The notes: a model not told the origin generated them from the letters alone. Shown: positions 44,050 through 51,888, counted from the first letter of the stretch. The stretch is 64,000 bases of DNA from Arcticibacter tournemirensis (GCF_006716645.1 NZ_VFPL01000001.1:2852001-2916000); one strand, 5' to 3'. Translations and numbers: made by a program.

Positions 44050-44069
44050 GCCTGTCAAAATATGGCAGT
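44050..44069. promoter_or_regulatory. Shared 20-bp element, copy 2 (candidate operator)
   Basis: GCCTGTCAAAATATGGCAGT, two mismatches from 43671–43690. It lies 80 nt upstream of the HTH gene on the minus strand and 218 nt before the MocR-like gene. Confidence 0.4.
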
Positions 44070-44287
44070 TTACAAAAGGGCGCTTTCCGCCAGCTCTTCT
44101 TCTTCCTGGTTAAGTTGTTTTCTGATCAAAGTAAGGGTATTTTAAGATGCCGGATCCAGACAGTTTTCGTAAAATTTAAATGACAGTTAGGTTTAAGTTG
44201 GGAATTTGCCAAATTAACTAAGATATTGCCACCCTGCCTCGTAAAAACCTGTCTTCGGGAAATTGTAAAACATTTCAAGCCTTATTT

Positions 44288-45694
44288 ATGCCAGAAAGAC
44301 AACTCGAATTGGAAAGAAAAGAAGGGTTTTCAGAAAAAGAAGAGACAGAACTTTATTTGAAGGATCTGATCAGGGGAATGAAACCCGGTGATCCGTTTTT
44401 TTCAGTGAGATCTTTATCCCGGTATCTTAAAGTGAACCGTAACACTGCAGAACAGATCCTAAGGAAGTTCACCGGAGAAGGAATATTGAGCAGTGAGCCC
44501 TGCATTGGGTATTTCGTAAAAGAAAGTTACCTCTTGCATGAGCCTCCTTCATTGTATGAATGCTCTGATGCTCCGTTTTATTACAGGGCTTCGGCTCCTG
44601 CCTTCGGGGCCCCGTACCATCCGGAGTATGAACGTTTTATTAATCTGGGCTGCGCTACACCCGATCCGGAGATTTTACGTTTCGAAAAGTATTTATCGCT
44701 TTACCAGGGAACGGGTGTTTCCTTCAAGCAACGGTTGGCAGGCTTTGAGCAGGATTTTAACTCCACTATCAGTCGTATTCTTTTGAGAAGGGGCATCAGT
44801 ATTCCGGATGCAAACTTTTGTGTTATCCGCGATCTGGCGCTTTTGCTGGTTGTATCGTCGGTTATTCGCAAAGGCGACCGTGTGGTTATGGCCGACTGGG
44901 GTGATACGGAGGCCGAGATTGCTTTCCTTGAGGCTGGCGCCGAAATTATATATACCGGATCTGATGATGAGGGAATGCTGGTAGACGAGCTTGTTTCGCT
45001 AAGTGGTTCTGAAAAGATCAGAGCTGTTTTTATACGGCCCCGGGCTGGTGTGCCTGCTTGTAAAAGGCTGAGTGAAGAAAGACTGAACATGCTTTTTGAA
45101 TATGCCGGGGCAATGGATTTTGTGGTGATTGCTAAAGAGAATGAACCTGATTTCTGCATCGACCCGATATGGCCGCCGCAGCAAAACAGAAAGCACTTTA
45201 ACCGGCTTGTCGGCATAAGTTGTATCTGTAATGTTTTTCCGCAGTACAGCAGAACAGATATTGTAACGGGGCCTGCGGATTTTATAAGCGACTTACATTT
45301 GTCATCTTCAATCCGCTCTCCAAAGCCCGATGCCTTCAGGTCGCTGGTTTTAATACAGATGGAAGAAGACGGCGAATTGCAGGCGCAGATTAAGCGCCTT
45401 CAGAACTATTATAAAGGATGCCGCGATTATTTATCGGATGCATTTGATTATTACCTGGGAGGAAGAGCGGTGCTGACAATGCCTGACGAAGGACTGCATG
45501 CATTTATACAATTTGAAAAGGAAACTGATCTCTCCGTTTTGCTGGATTGGATGGAGGAGGTATGTATGTATCGCCAGGCAGCCAACAACCATCTTGCCGG
45601 CGATTATAATGTTAGTTCCGTTCGCCTGGGATTTGGCTTTCCCGATAATAGTATCCACAAGTCTTTATTTAAAAAACTGAATAAAATTATTTGA
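44288..45694 (+). CDS. GntR/MocR-like regulator with degenerate aminotransferase domain
   Basis: 468 residues. The N-terminal GntR winged helix (VRSLSRYLKVNRNTAEQILRKFTGEGIL, cut here to its key part SRYLKVNRNTAEQIL) is followed by a class-I aminotransferase-like domain. The PLP lysine is absent: where SKxxxPxLR is expected, the protein has VGISCICNVFPQYSRTD. The DDYDxEF site reads IAKENEPDF and the NPTG-type loop reads RAGVPACKRL. The domain probably no longer uses PLP and may sense another ligand or only dimerise. Divergent from the HTH gene 43724–43969. Confidence 0.7.
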   Translation: MPERQLELERKEGFSEKEETELYLKDLIRGMKPGDPFFSVRSLSRYLKVNRNTAEQILRKFTGEGILSSEPCIGYFVKESYLLHEPPSLYECSDAPFYYRASAPAFGAPYHPEYERFINLGCATPDPEILRFEKYLSLYQGTGVSFKQRLAGFEQDFNSTISRILLRRGISIPDANFCVIRDLALLLVVSSVIRKGDRVVMADWGDTEAEIAFLEAGAEIIYTGSDDEGMLVDELVSLSGSEKIRAVFIRPRAGVPACKRLSEERLNMLFEYAGAMDFVVIAKENEPDFCIDPIWPPQQNRKHFNRLVGISCICNVFPQYSRTDIVTGPADFISDLHLSSSIRSPKPDAFRSLVLIQMEEDGELQAQIKRLQNYYKGCRDYLSDAFDYYLGGRAVLTMPDEGLHAFIQFEKETDLSVLLDWMEEVCMYRQAANNHLAGDYNVSSVRLGFGFPDNSIHKSLFKKLNKII

Positions 45695-45737
45695 TTGGCT
45701 GCCTGCCGAAAATTTTTCATGAAAAGTACCTTTTGCT

Positions 45738-46025
45738 ATGAAACTCCAGTTCCCGCCTCTTATATCTGCATCCCGGTTTGAGTACCTTCTTTCAGAAATG
45801 ATTCATATTTTGAAACAAATAAAAGGGAATCTCATGCCTCCTGAACCATCAAAGCCCCCTGAAGATGATGTTTGGCTGAGCAGTAAGGAAGCAATGATGC
45901 GCCTGCGTATCAGCGCAAGTACCTTCTACCGCTTGAAAAAAGCCCATAAACTTAAACAGCACCGTATGGGCGGCCGGGATTACTACCGGCAGTCTGACAT
46001 CGACCGCTGCTACGAGGAAGCATAG
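45738..46025 (+). CDS. HTH_17 (MerR/excisionase-type) DNA-binding protein
   Basis: 95 residues from ATG 45738. The second half is the HTH_17 excisionase-like fold: VWLSSKEAMMRLRISASTFY, then RLKKAHKLKQHRMGGRDYYRQSDIDRC. The N-terminal half (FEYLLSEMIHILKQIKGNL) is helical. Proteins of this kind are common next to integrases and conjugative elements, but no integrase is seen here. It starts 44 nt after the MocR-like gene and ends just before the region with phased repeats, which it could bind (inference). Confidence 0.8.
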   Translation: MKLQFPPLISASRFEYLLSEMIHILKQIKGNLMPPEPSKPPEDDVWLSSKEAMMRLRISASTFYRLKKAHKLKQHRMGGRDYYRQSDIDRCYEEA

Positions 46026-46091
46026 CTCGTTTCCTGGTCGTTTTTCATTTGTTTCTTACTCGTTTTTCGCGCGCTGCTCAGATGCTGCGCG

Positions 46092-46175
46092 TTCGTCAAC
46101 TCCTTGTCGATTGTCCGTCAGGTCTTCGTCAGCCCGATGCTTTTTGTTCGATAGCTGTTCGTCAGCTGTTCGTCA
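46092..46175. repeat. 11-bp-phased array of TTCGTCA motifs
   Basis: TTCGTCA or close variants at 46092, 46114 (TCCGTCA), 46125, 46147 (TTCGATA), 46158 and 46169. All positions are spaced by multiples of 11 bp, with a weak copy at 46103 and a gap at 46136. No reading frame explains it. Confidence 0.6.
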
Positions 46176-46300
46176 GGGAGTAAATAAACCGACGGTAAAG
46201 TGACGGGCAACAGGCGTTTTCGCTGTGCATAAGCTTTGCCTTTGAAACCTGCATGGCCGGGCTGCCTCTGTTCGTGCCTTTTGCCGGGTAAAAGAACACT
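46176..46300. other. Spacer between the two phased arrays
   Basis: No gene. Non-coding sequence with no repeats of its own, in the 440-bp gap between the HTH_17 and DUF6266 genes. Confidence 0.4.
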
Positions 46301-46346
46301 GTCAAACAGTGTCAAAGTGTGTCAAAGCAGGTCAAAGTATGTCATA
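46301..46346. repeat. 10-bp-phased array GTCAAAnnnn (four units plus one GTCATA)
   Basis: Units at 46301, 46311, 46321 and 46331 begin GTCAAA; a fifth at 46341 begins GTCATA. CACTG-TCAAA-CAGTG overlaps the first unit. The 10-bp period is not a multiple of three, so the array is non-coding. It lies about 120 bp before the first DUF6266 gene. Confidence 0.75.
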
Positions 46347-46465
46347 CGGCCTTGATCGTTAGGTTTTTGCGAAAACCCGTTCTATGTTTGTTCAAGCAAG
46401 CACAACGTACCGGTACTACAGATGCTTCGTAAATTTTATGGTTTAATTTTTAAATTTTAAGTATC

Positions 46466-47113
46466 ATGGGAAATTTTCTCAAAGGAGTCCTCGGAGGATT
46501 CTCCGGTAAGATCGGAAATGTTATCGGAAGCAGTTGGAAAGGCATCGACTACATGCGAAGCCTGCCACGTAAAACACTAAATAATGCAACACAGGAGCAG
46601 CTGGTCCAGCGTCTGAAGTTTTCCTGCGCAGTGAATTTTGTAAAGCCGATAAGTGCCCTGGTGAGCGTAGGCTTTAAGAGCCTGGCCAAACAAAAGATCA
46701 CCGGCTACAATGTGGCTATTCAGAAGGTGCTGATGAACGCTATCTCTGGCGACTTCCCGGATTATGCCGTAGACTTCGCCAAAGTGCAGATCAGCGAAGG
46801 TACGCTGATCTCTGCAATGAACCCCAAGGCGCAGTCGACCATTCCGGGAACTTTAGACTTCAAGTGGACGAACAACGCCGATCCGGGCAATAATGCTCAT
46901 AACGACGATACGGCCATTGTGCTGGTATACAACCCATCGAAGGGCCGCTATCTGTTCAACTTCCAGGGCGCTAAACGGGAGGAAGAACTCTACAGCTTCG
47001 CCCTTCCGGAAAACTTCAGCAACGACGAGGTGCATGCCTACATGGGCTTCATCTCGCGCGACAGGCGTATTGCTTCTAACAGCGAATACCTGGGGAAGGT
47101 AGTCGTTTTTTAA
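46466..47113 (+). CDS. DUF6266 family protein 1
   Basis: 215 residues. The family core is a Gly-rich start (MGNFLKGVLGGFSGKIGNVIG), then KGIDYMRSLPRKTLNNAT, ITGYNVAIQKVLMNAI and a β-rich second half (AIVLVYNPSKGRYLF). It is Bacteroidota-specific, usually in tandem copies, and reminiscent of phage or injection-machine structural proteins. No signal peptide. A hairpin terminator follows at 47122. A second, divergent copy comes next. Confidence 0.7.
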   Translation: MGNFLKGVLGGFSGKIGNVIGSSWKGIDYMRSLPRKTLNNATQEQLVQRLKFSCAVNFVKPISALVSVGFKSLAKQKITGYNVAIQKVLMNAISGDFPDYAVDFAKVQISEGTLISAMNPKAQSTIPGTLDFKWTNNADPGNNAHNDDTAIVLVYNPSKGRYLFNFQGAKREEELYSFALPENFSNDEVHAYMGFISRDRRIASNSEYLGKVVVF

Positions 47114-47121
47114 TCAACCCG

Positions 47122-47150
47122 ACCGCAGGCTTCGATAGCCTGCGGTTTTC
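47122..47150 (+). terminator. Intrinsic terminator between the DUF6266 genes
   Basis: ACCGCAGGCT, a TCGAT loop, AGCCTGCGGT, then TTTTC: a perfect 10-bp stem followed by a short U-run. Confidence 0.85.
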
Positions 47151-47165
47151 TAAACGAAAAAAATC

Positions 47166-47843
47166 ATGGCACGAATTACAGGCTCTAATATTTTCTCCCT
47201 TTCAGGGAAACTGGGCGGCATGGTGTACTGCCGCTGGAAGGACACACAATATGTCCGCACCCTTAGTAATAAACCCCCAAAAGCGCCTACCGAAGCGCAG
47301 ATGGCAACGAGGGCAAAAATGAAGCTGGCTACCCGGCTATTGTCGCCGCTACGGTCGGTTATTGAAACATCATGGACCCCTTCACCCCGTAATATGACGG
47401 GATACAACGCAGCTGTAAGTCACTTTATCCGGCATTGTATTGCAGGTACGTATCCGGATCTGGTACCCGTCTATCGCAGGATAGTATTCAGCAAGGGAAC
47501 CCTGCCTCAAGGTACAGGAGCCTCATTACATCAATGCGGCGGAGGGATAAAAGTAATGTGGCACATGCGCAGCTGGCTTGAGAACCCCCTGGATAGGGCG
47601 ACAATCGTGATCTTCGATGCTACCAATGAGGAGCATCTTGTGTTGGAAAACTGTGCACTCCGCAGTGACGAAGAGGTCGTTCTTCATCTTCCTGAAGGTT
47701 ATGCAGGAGACACGCTTCACTGTTACCTCTTTTTCAGAAGTGATGATAAGCGCTTCGCCTCGTCAACACAATACCTCGGAGAGTTGAATTACAAACTGGT
47801 ACTGACGGGCTTTGCTACGTTTCTGATGTCAGCTCAATCTTAA
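47166..47843 (+). CDS. DUF6266 family protein 2
   Basis: 225 residues: MARITGSNIFSLSGKLGGMV, then YCRWKDTQYVRTLSNKPPKAPTEAQ, then RNMTGYNAAVSHFIRH, corresponding position by position to the first copy. The C-terminal tail LVLTGFATFLMSAQS is more hydrophobic than in copy 1. The two copies share about a quarter of their residues by eye. It is the first of a run with the small membrane protein 18 nt downstream. Function unknown; a structural role in a phage-like particle or surface complex is only a guess. Confidence 0.7.
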   Translation: MARITGSNIFSLSGKLGGMVYCRWKDTQYVRTLSNKPPKAPTEAQMATRAKMKLATRLLSPLRSVIETSWTPSPRNMTGYNAAVSHFIRHCIAGTYPDLVPVYRRIVFSKGTLPQGTGASLHQCGGGIKVMWHMRSWLENPLDRATIVIFDATNEEHLVLENCALRSDEEVVLHLPEGYAGDTLHCYLFFRSDDKRFASSTQYLGELNYKLVLTGFATFLMSAQS

Positions 47844-47861
47844 CTTTTAATCCTTAACATC

Positions 47862-48245
47862 ATGAAAAATACTTGTACTGTAATCCTCAACCATCTCACT
47901 GATGGAGGGAATAAGATCTTTAATCACGAATTTGGTATTCTGCTCCTGGCCCTTGTTTCTTTCCTGGTTTTCCCCATGCTTTCCAGAACGATAGACGTTA
48001 CCGCTGCTCCGGTTGATCCCGGTATTCTCAGCGTGGTGATAATGGCCGTGCTGGCCTTTCTAATCTTCAAATCTGTTACGTGGTGGGCTATACGGGCCAT
48101 CTGGCCTGTATTTGCGGAATATTCCGAATTACAGTTTGAGCAGAACTTTACGTCGCTCTTGTCGTGGCAAAAGGTGTTGATTTACCTGGGATTTTACCTG
48201 CTGTTGCTGTTTGGCTTTGTGGTGACACTCGGCGCGCTGATGTAG
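47862..48245 (+). CDS. Small membrane protein, possibly holin-like
   Basis: 127 residues with three hydrophobic segments: about 25–42 (FGILLLALVSFLVFPML), 53–75 (GILSVVIMAVLAFLIFKSVTWW) and 104–126 (VLIYLGFYLLLLFGFVVTL). It starts 18 nt after DUF6266 copy 2 and is followed, after the VapBC genes on the other strand, by a CHAP endopeptidase. Size and topology resemble holin-type proteins, and the neighbour with a peptidoglycan hydrolase supports this. It has no recognised domain. Confidence 0.55.
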   Translation: MKNTCTVILNHLTDGGNKIFNHEFGILLLALVSFLVFPMLSRTIDVTAAPVDPGILSVVIMAVLAFLIFKSVTWWAIRAIWPVFAEYSELQFEQNFTSLLSWQKVLIYLGFYLLLLFGFVVTLGALM

Positions 48246-48300
48246 CGGTTAGGTATTGGCAATTGGTAGTTACGATGGCACACTAGCCTGATAAAGACAA

Positions 48301-48687
48301 TTAAATTAGTTGGAGACTTTCGATACGGTCAAAATGCCTTTTGTTTAGAGTACAGACAGGAATATTTAGTGAAACGGCAGTAGCGGCAATGAAAAGGTCG
48401 GCAATATCAATTTGATTTCGGGTTCGTTTCAAGTCGTTGTTGAGTTTAACAGCGGTTTGAACAGCAAAAGAATCAAGTGGAATAACTGAAACGTGGCGAA
48501 GGAATTCGTTCCAATAATCTGCTTGAAGAGACCCAGATCCAGAGTAGATTTCATACTCCGTTATTACTGAGATTTTAAAAGCTGAGAAGTGATCGGCAAT
48601 CTGTAAGAAACGGGTTTTGGATTTATCCTTTTTTCTGAAGTAATCAATTAAGACAGATGTGTCAAGTAAAACTACTTTGTTCTCCAT
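48301..48687 (-). CDS. vapC: VapC-type PIN-domain RNase toxin
   Basis: 128 residues with the PIN quartet: LLDTSVLIDYF (Asp9), ISVITEYEIYSG (Glu44), and NQIDIADLFIAATA (Asp94, Asp97). The end CTLNKRHFDRI is typical of the family. It cleaves RNA, commonly initiator tRNA or rRNA, and is neutralised by its VapB-like partner. It overlaps the antitoxin by 16 nt, the usual antitoxin-first order. It is intact and probably functional. Confidence 0.9.
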   Translation of the reverse strand: MENKVVLLDTSVLIDYFRKKDKSKTRFLQIADHFSAFKISVITEYEIYSGSGSLQADYWNEFLRHVSVIPLDSFAVQTAVKLNNDLKRTRNQIDIADLFIAATAVSLNIPVCTLNKRHFDRIESLQLI

Positions 48688-48899
48688 TTATTGATTTGCT
48701 TTCTTGCTTCTTTGATTTCTTCCAATTGTTCTTTACCAAACACAGGACCGTTTAATAAAAAAGATTTGATATCGGAATTGGATGCAGAAGCGTCACTTTG
48801 GTTGTTCAACTCAGCTTTAAGCCTGTTTAACTCACTTACAGGTAGCTGCTTGATGATACTAACCAACTGATCGAACCCTATTCTCATCTTTAATTCCAT
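48672..48899 (-). CDS. VapB-like antitoxin
   Basis: 75 residues: MELKMRIGFDQLVSIIKQLPVSELNRLKAEL, then GPVFGKEQLEEIKEARKQINKW. The N-terminus is helical and DNA-binding-like; the C-terminus matches antitoxin tails of Bacteroidota PIN pairs. It starts 4 nt after a TATTTTTG promoter box, so the mRNA may be leaderless. The gene overlaps vapC by 16 nt. Confidence 0.8.
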   Translation of the reverse strand: MELKMRIGFDQLVSIIKQLPVSELNRLKAELNNQSDASASNSDIKSFLLNGPVFGKEQLEEIKEARKQINKWRTK

Positions 48900-48903
48900 A
48901 ACA

Positions 48904-48911
48904 CAAAAATA
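48904..48911 (-). promoter_or_regulatory. -7 box TATTTTTG 4 nt before the VapB-like start
   Basis: Exact TAnnTTTG on the minus strand, ending 4 nt before ATG 48899; implies a leaderless transcript. Confidence 0.5.
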
Positions 48912-49008
48912 AGAATTTTTAATAGCATATGAAACTTGCTGCCAGCTTTCAACTGAAGCTTTTGGCAGTTTGCGATTGGGTTTTTGACTAATCTAAAATG
49001 ACGATAAC

Positions 49009-49617
49009 ATGAAAACAATCATATTATTCATTTTGCTGGGTAGTGTTGCTTTCAGGCCTGCAACGCACAACATACAACCCGCAATTCACCGCCTACGTCA
49101 GATCTATACCGCCGAGCTTGGTGTTCGCGAAGCAACCGGCCGAAACGATGGAAGTAGGGTAGAGGGCTACCTTCGCTATGTGGGACTCAAAAAAGGCGAT
49201 CCCTGGTGCGCGGCGTTCGTGTGTTATTGCCTCGGCAAGGCCGGTGTCGCCAATCCCCGAACCGGCTATTGCCCCAGCTTGTTTCCGGCAGCGAAGGTGG
49301 TATGGAGCAGGAAGTCGAGAGTTGAAGGTTCAAGGTTGAAGGTTGAAAGCACGCAACCCACAACCCGCAACTTACAACCTTCTTCCTGCAACTCACAACC
49401 CGCAACACACAACCCATACTCCGGCGACGTGTTCGGGATCTATTTTCCGGAGAAAGGCCGCATCGCCCATGTCGGCTTTGTTGACGAATGGGGCGATAAG
49501 TACGTTATTACAGTGGAGGGTAACACCAACGAGGCAGGCAGCCGCGAAGGCGATGGCGTGTACAGGAAGCGAAGGCTGATCAGCTCGGTTTACCAGGTTG
49601 CCCGTTACCTCAATTAG
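49009..49617 (+). CDS. CHAP-domain peptidoglycan endopeptidase with an in-frame repeat insertion
   Basis: 202 residues. Signal-like start MKTIILFILLGSVAF. Catalytic CHAP residues: KGDPWCAAFVCYC (Cys67), IAHVGFVDEWGD (His) and VEGNTN. Between them, residues about 104–139 (RVEGSRLKVESTQPTTRNLQ…) are coded by an interspersed repeat (49316–49425) and do not belong to the fold. The residue before the insert (AAKVVWSR) and after it (YSGDVFGIYF) would meet directly in normal homologues. It is the probable lytic enzyme of the cassette that includes the holin-like gene. Confidence 0.85.
   Translation: MKTIILFILLGSVAFRPATHNIQPAIHRLRQIYTAELGVREATGRNDGSRVEGYLRYVGLKKGDPWCAAFVCYCLGKAGVANPRTGYCPSLFPAAKVVWSRKSRVEGSRLKVESTQPTTRNLQPSSCNSQPATHNPYSGDVFGIYFPEKGRIAHVGFVDEWGDKYVITVEGNTNEAGSREGDGVYRKRRLISSVYQVARYLN
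49316..49425. repeat. Interspersed GTTGAAGGTT/CAACCCGCAAC repeat inserted in frame
   Basis: A left arm of GTTGAAGGTT units and a right arm of CAACCCACAACCCGCAAC units, partly complementary, so the RNA can fold back. The length keeps the CHAP frame open. Similar low-complexity pieces (GCAACGCACAACATACAACC) lie at 49060–49080. Confidence 0.7.
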
Positions 49618-49641
49618 TTGACATTTTATTTAACAGGTATT

Positions 49642-50211
49642 ATGAGAAAAATGATTTTAGGGCAGCGTGCAATGACGCTGCCAATGTTGTCCATATTATT
49701 GCTTCCTGTATTGATGATATCCGGCTGTTCCGTCCTGAAAACAAAATACTCTGAACGGAAGGATAGTCTTGGCCGGAGGGAGCTGTATAAAACGGAAAGC
49801 AGTTCCCTTAGCGGCGGAAGCTGGGCCAGCCGTGTTCTGGTAGTGAACGATTCCCTGGGGCATCAATACAGTGCAGAGATCTTTCCGAAGGGGAAGTTTC
49901 ATTATTCTCCCCTGGAAGGATTTACCGGGGAGGCCAGCAGGGTGTTAGTGAAAGGGAAAATAAAGGGGGCTACCATTGCAAGAGACTCCATATCAGGCGG
50001 AAGCAGCCTTAGCGGCCAGCAAACCCTGGCTCTGAAAGAAAAAGAGCAAAGTAACACCAGCTTGGCAGAAAAGGTCAAGGACGTGAAACGCCCGGGAACG
50101 GCCGGGCTGTTTTGGCTGCTGCTAATTGTCGCCGGTGTGCTGGCTGGCGGAGTGCTTTGGTGGCGAAAAAGAAGGAAAGTCACAAAAAGAGAATCCATGA
50201 ATTCTAGCTGA
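49642..50211 (+). CDS. Lipoprotein with C-terminal transmembrane segment
   Basis: 189 residues from ATG 49642 (MRKMILGQRAMTL); the TTG at 49618 is less likely. Signal peptide MLSILLLPVLMISGC with a lipobox Cys at about residue 29. The Ser-rich central part has ESSSLSGGSWASRVLVV. A C-terminal helix GLFWLLLIVAGVLAGGVLWW (about 158–177) is followed by basic RKRRK. A lipid anchor plus a membrane helix near the end is unusual. It directly follows the CHAP gene and could complete a lysis or envelope module (inference). Confidence 0.55.
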   Translation: MRKMILGQRAMTLPMLSILLLPVLMISGCSVLKTKYSERKDSLGRRELYKTESSSLSGGSWASRVLVVNDSLGHQYSAEIFPKGKFHYSPLEGFTGEASRVLVKGKIKGATIARDSISGGSSLSGQQTLALKEKEQSNTSLAEKVKDVKRPGTAGLFWLLLIVAGVLAGGVLWWRKRRKVTKRESMNSS

Positions 50212-50264
50212 CTGAGCCCGACTTGTTCTGCCTGTCTTTCTTAATGTAGACCCTCCGGGAGTAC

Positions 50265-50720
50265 TCAGCGGTCCCGGTTGACAGTTGATGCGGCTTGCTT
50301 TTTCCTTAGAAGATAGGAGAGAGCGCCTGTCGACCAAAGTGCCCATAGGATAAGGACGGGTTGAAAAAATAACCTGATCAGACGAGCCTGATCAGTGTCA
50401 AGGCCAAAAGCGTCGACTCTATTCATATACTGAGCTATGTTGCCAGGAAAGACAAGTACATAGAATAATGCAAGTAGCAGGCCCGCTTTGATTTTTTGTT
50501 TTACCCAGAATATCATGGAAAGTCCGAGTGTCAATTCAAGTACTCCCGAAAGAATCACTACCACGTCTTTGCTTAAAGGCATCCAGTTTGGTACCTGAGC
50601 CTGAAATTCTGCCCGTTGAAAAGTAAAATGACCAATGGCGGCAAGTACCATGAAAAGTCCCAGCACAACTCGCAATATATTTTGCAGGGTATTTGTTTTT
50701 CTGTTGTTCGTGTCTGTCAT
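50265..50720 (-). CDS. DoxX-family membrane protein
   Basis: 151 residues from ATG 50720 (MTDTNNRKTNTL); the ATG at 50762 adds 14 unsupported residues. Four membrane segments: ILRVVLGLFMVLAAIGHF, VVVILSGVLELTLGLSMIFWV, LLLALFYVLVFPGNIAQYM and PVLILWALWSTGALSYLL. DoxX members are small quinol- or thiol-redox-associated proteins. Divergent from the AraC gene at 50904. Confidence 0.8.
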   Translation of the reverse strand: MTDTNNRKTNTLQNILRVVLGLFMVLAAIGHFTFQRAEFQAQVPNWMPLSKDVVVILSGVLELTLGLSMIFWVKQKIKAGLLLALFYVLVFPGNIAQYMNRVDAFGLDTDQARLIRLFFQPVLILWALWSTGALSYLLRKKQAASTVNRDR

Positions 50721-50892
50721 TGCTTGAATCTGTTTATGATAATGTGAGTGCGATCCGTTCACTACTTTTCTGATTTCCTTTGCTACGACAACGCTGTAAC
50801 TGGAATGTTTTCCTCAAACGGAAATTTCCGGGAATGTATATCACAGGTGCTTCAAAGGTAGAGCGGAGCTTTCATTGTAAATTATACTTTTT

Positions 50893-50900
50893 TAAATTTG
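50893..50900 (+). promoter_or_regulatory. -7 box TAAATTTG 3 nt before the AraC start
   Basis: Exact TAnnTTTG match ending 3 nt before ATG 50904. The TTG inside it lies in frame and can be mistaken for a start codon. Confidence 0.55.
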
Positions 50901-50903
50901 AGC

Positions 50904-51794
50904 ATGATCGATACGCAGCCCATTCATGTTTTTGCGCCAGGTTTATCGGAGGTGAAGGATCCTTCTGCCGGGTATTTTGCGGCAGTAAGGCTGGAAGAGT
51001 TCTCGGCCGAAAGCCTGGCTGCGACCGCTTCCTATAGTCGTAAGGACTTCTATAAAATATCTTTAGTTACGGGTAACACTTCATACTTTTACCAGGGAAC
51101 TGAATACCGTTTGAATGGAAATGAATGGGTACTGGTATTTACAAACCGCGAAGTTCCGTACCGCTGGGAAGTGCATGAAGGGATCTGCCATGGCTATGCT
51201 TGTATGTTCACGGAAGACTTCCTGCCATTGCACACGCACCTGCGACCAGCGGATTGGCCGGTATTTAACGGCAATGCACAATCCGTTTTTAAGTTAAACC
51301 CGTCGGACGAAGCGTTATTTACCGGTCTTTTCCAAAAAATGCTCGACGAGCAAACATCGACCTATGTGCATAAATACGATCTGTTGTTTCTCTACGTGCT
51401 GGAATGTATACATGGTGCCTTAAAGCAGCAACCGGAGCCGGAGAATAAAAGTTCCACAGCGGCCACACGCCTGGCAAACTCCTTTAAATCGTTACTGGCC
51501 GGCCAGTTTCCTCTGGCTTATCCATACCAGCAGGTTTACTTACGCACACCGCAGCAATTTGCCGAAAAGCTGGCGATACATACTAATTCACTGAACAGGG
51601 CATTGAAAGAAGCTACCGGAAAGACCACCACGCAACTCATAAATGAACGGCTGATGATGGAGGCACGTGCTTTACTGGTACATTCTAACTGGAGTATCAG
51701 CCAGATAAGTAACAGCCTGGGGTTTGAAGAAGCCACGCATTTTGCCCGTGCATTCCGGGCCTATTCAGGCCAGTCCCCATCTTCACTGCGATAG
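50904..51794 (+). CDS. AraC-family transcriptional regulator
   Basis: 296 residues from ATG 50904. The N-terminal cupin-like ligand part (residues about 1–160) includes YFYQGTEYRLNGNEWVLVFT. The C-terminal AraC DNA-binding domain has AEKLAIHTNSLNRALKE, then WSISQISNSLGFEEATHFARAFRAYSGQSP. It regulates from its position next to the SDR, DoxX and later oxidoreductase genes. It is transcribed from a leaderless promoter. No insertion or truncation. Confidence 0.9.
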   Translation: MIDTQPIHVFAPGLSEVKDPSAGYFAAVRLEEFSAESLAATASYSRKDFYKISLVTGNTSYFYQGTEYRLNGNEWVLVFTNREVPYRWEVHEGICHGYACMFTEDFLPLHTHLRPADWPVFNGNAQSVFKLNPSDEALFTGLFQKMLDEQTSTYVHKYDLLFLYVLECIHGALKQQPEPENKSSTAATRLANSFKSLLAGQFPLAYPYQQVYLRTPQQFAEKLAIHTNSLNRALKEATGKTTTQLINERLMMEARALLVHSNWSISQISNSLGFEEATHFARAFRAYSGQSPSSLR

Positions 51795-51853
51795 CTGTTT
51801 GATTATGGTCGGTATCTGTTTGGGTGGGGCTAACACTTAACTCCATGCATGCC

Positions 51854-51861
51854 TAAATTTG
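51854..51861 (+). promoter_or_regulatory. -7 box TAAATTTG for the SDR gene
   Basis: Exact match to TAnnTTTG, 27 nt before ATG 51889. Confidence 0.5.
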
Positions 51862-51888
51862 CATTGTTAAATTTTAAAACGATACATT

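Noticed and set aside
46118-46315. 65-codon minus-strand frame over the phased arrays
   Set aside because: No ribosome-binding site or family, and it would only partly cover the repeats, whose periods do not fit codons.
46301-46350. Phased GTCAAA repeats as a CRISPR array
   Set aside because: Units are 10 bp with no separate spacers and no cas genes in the window.
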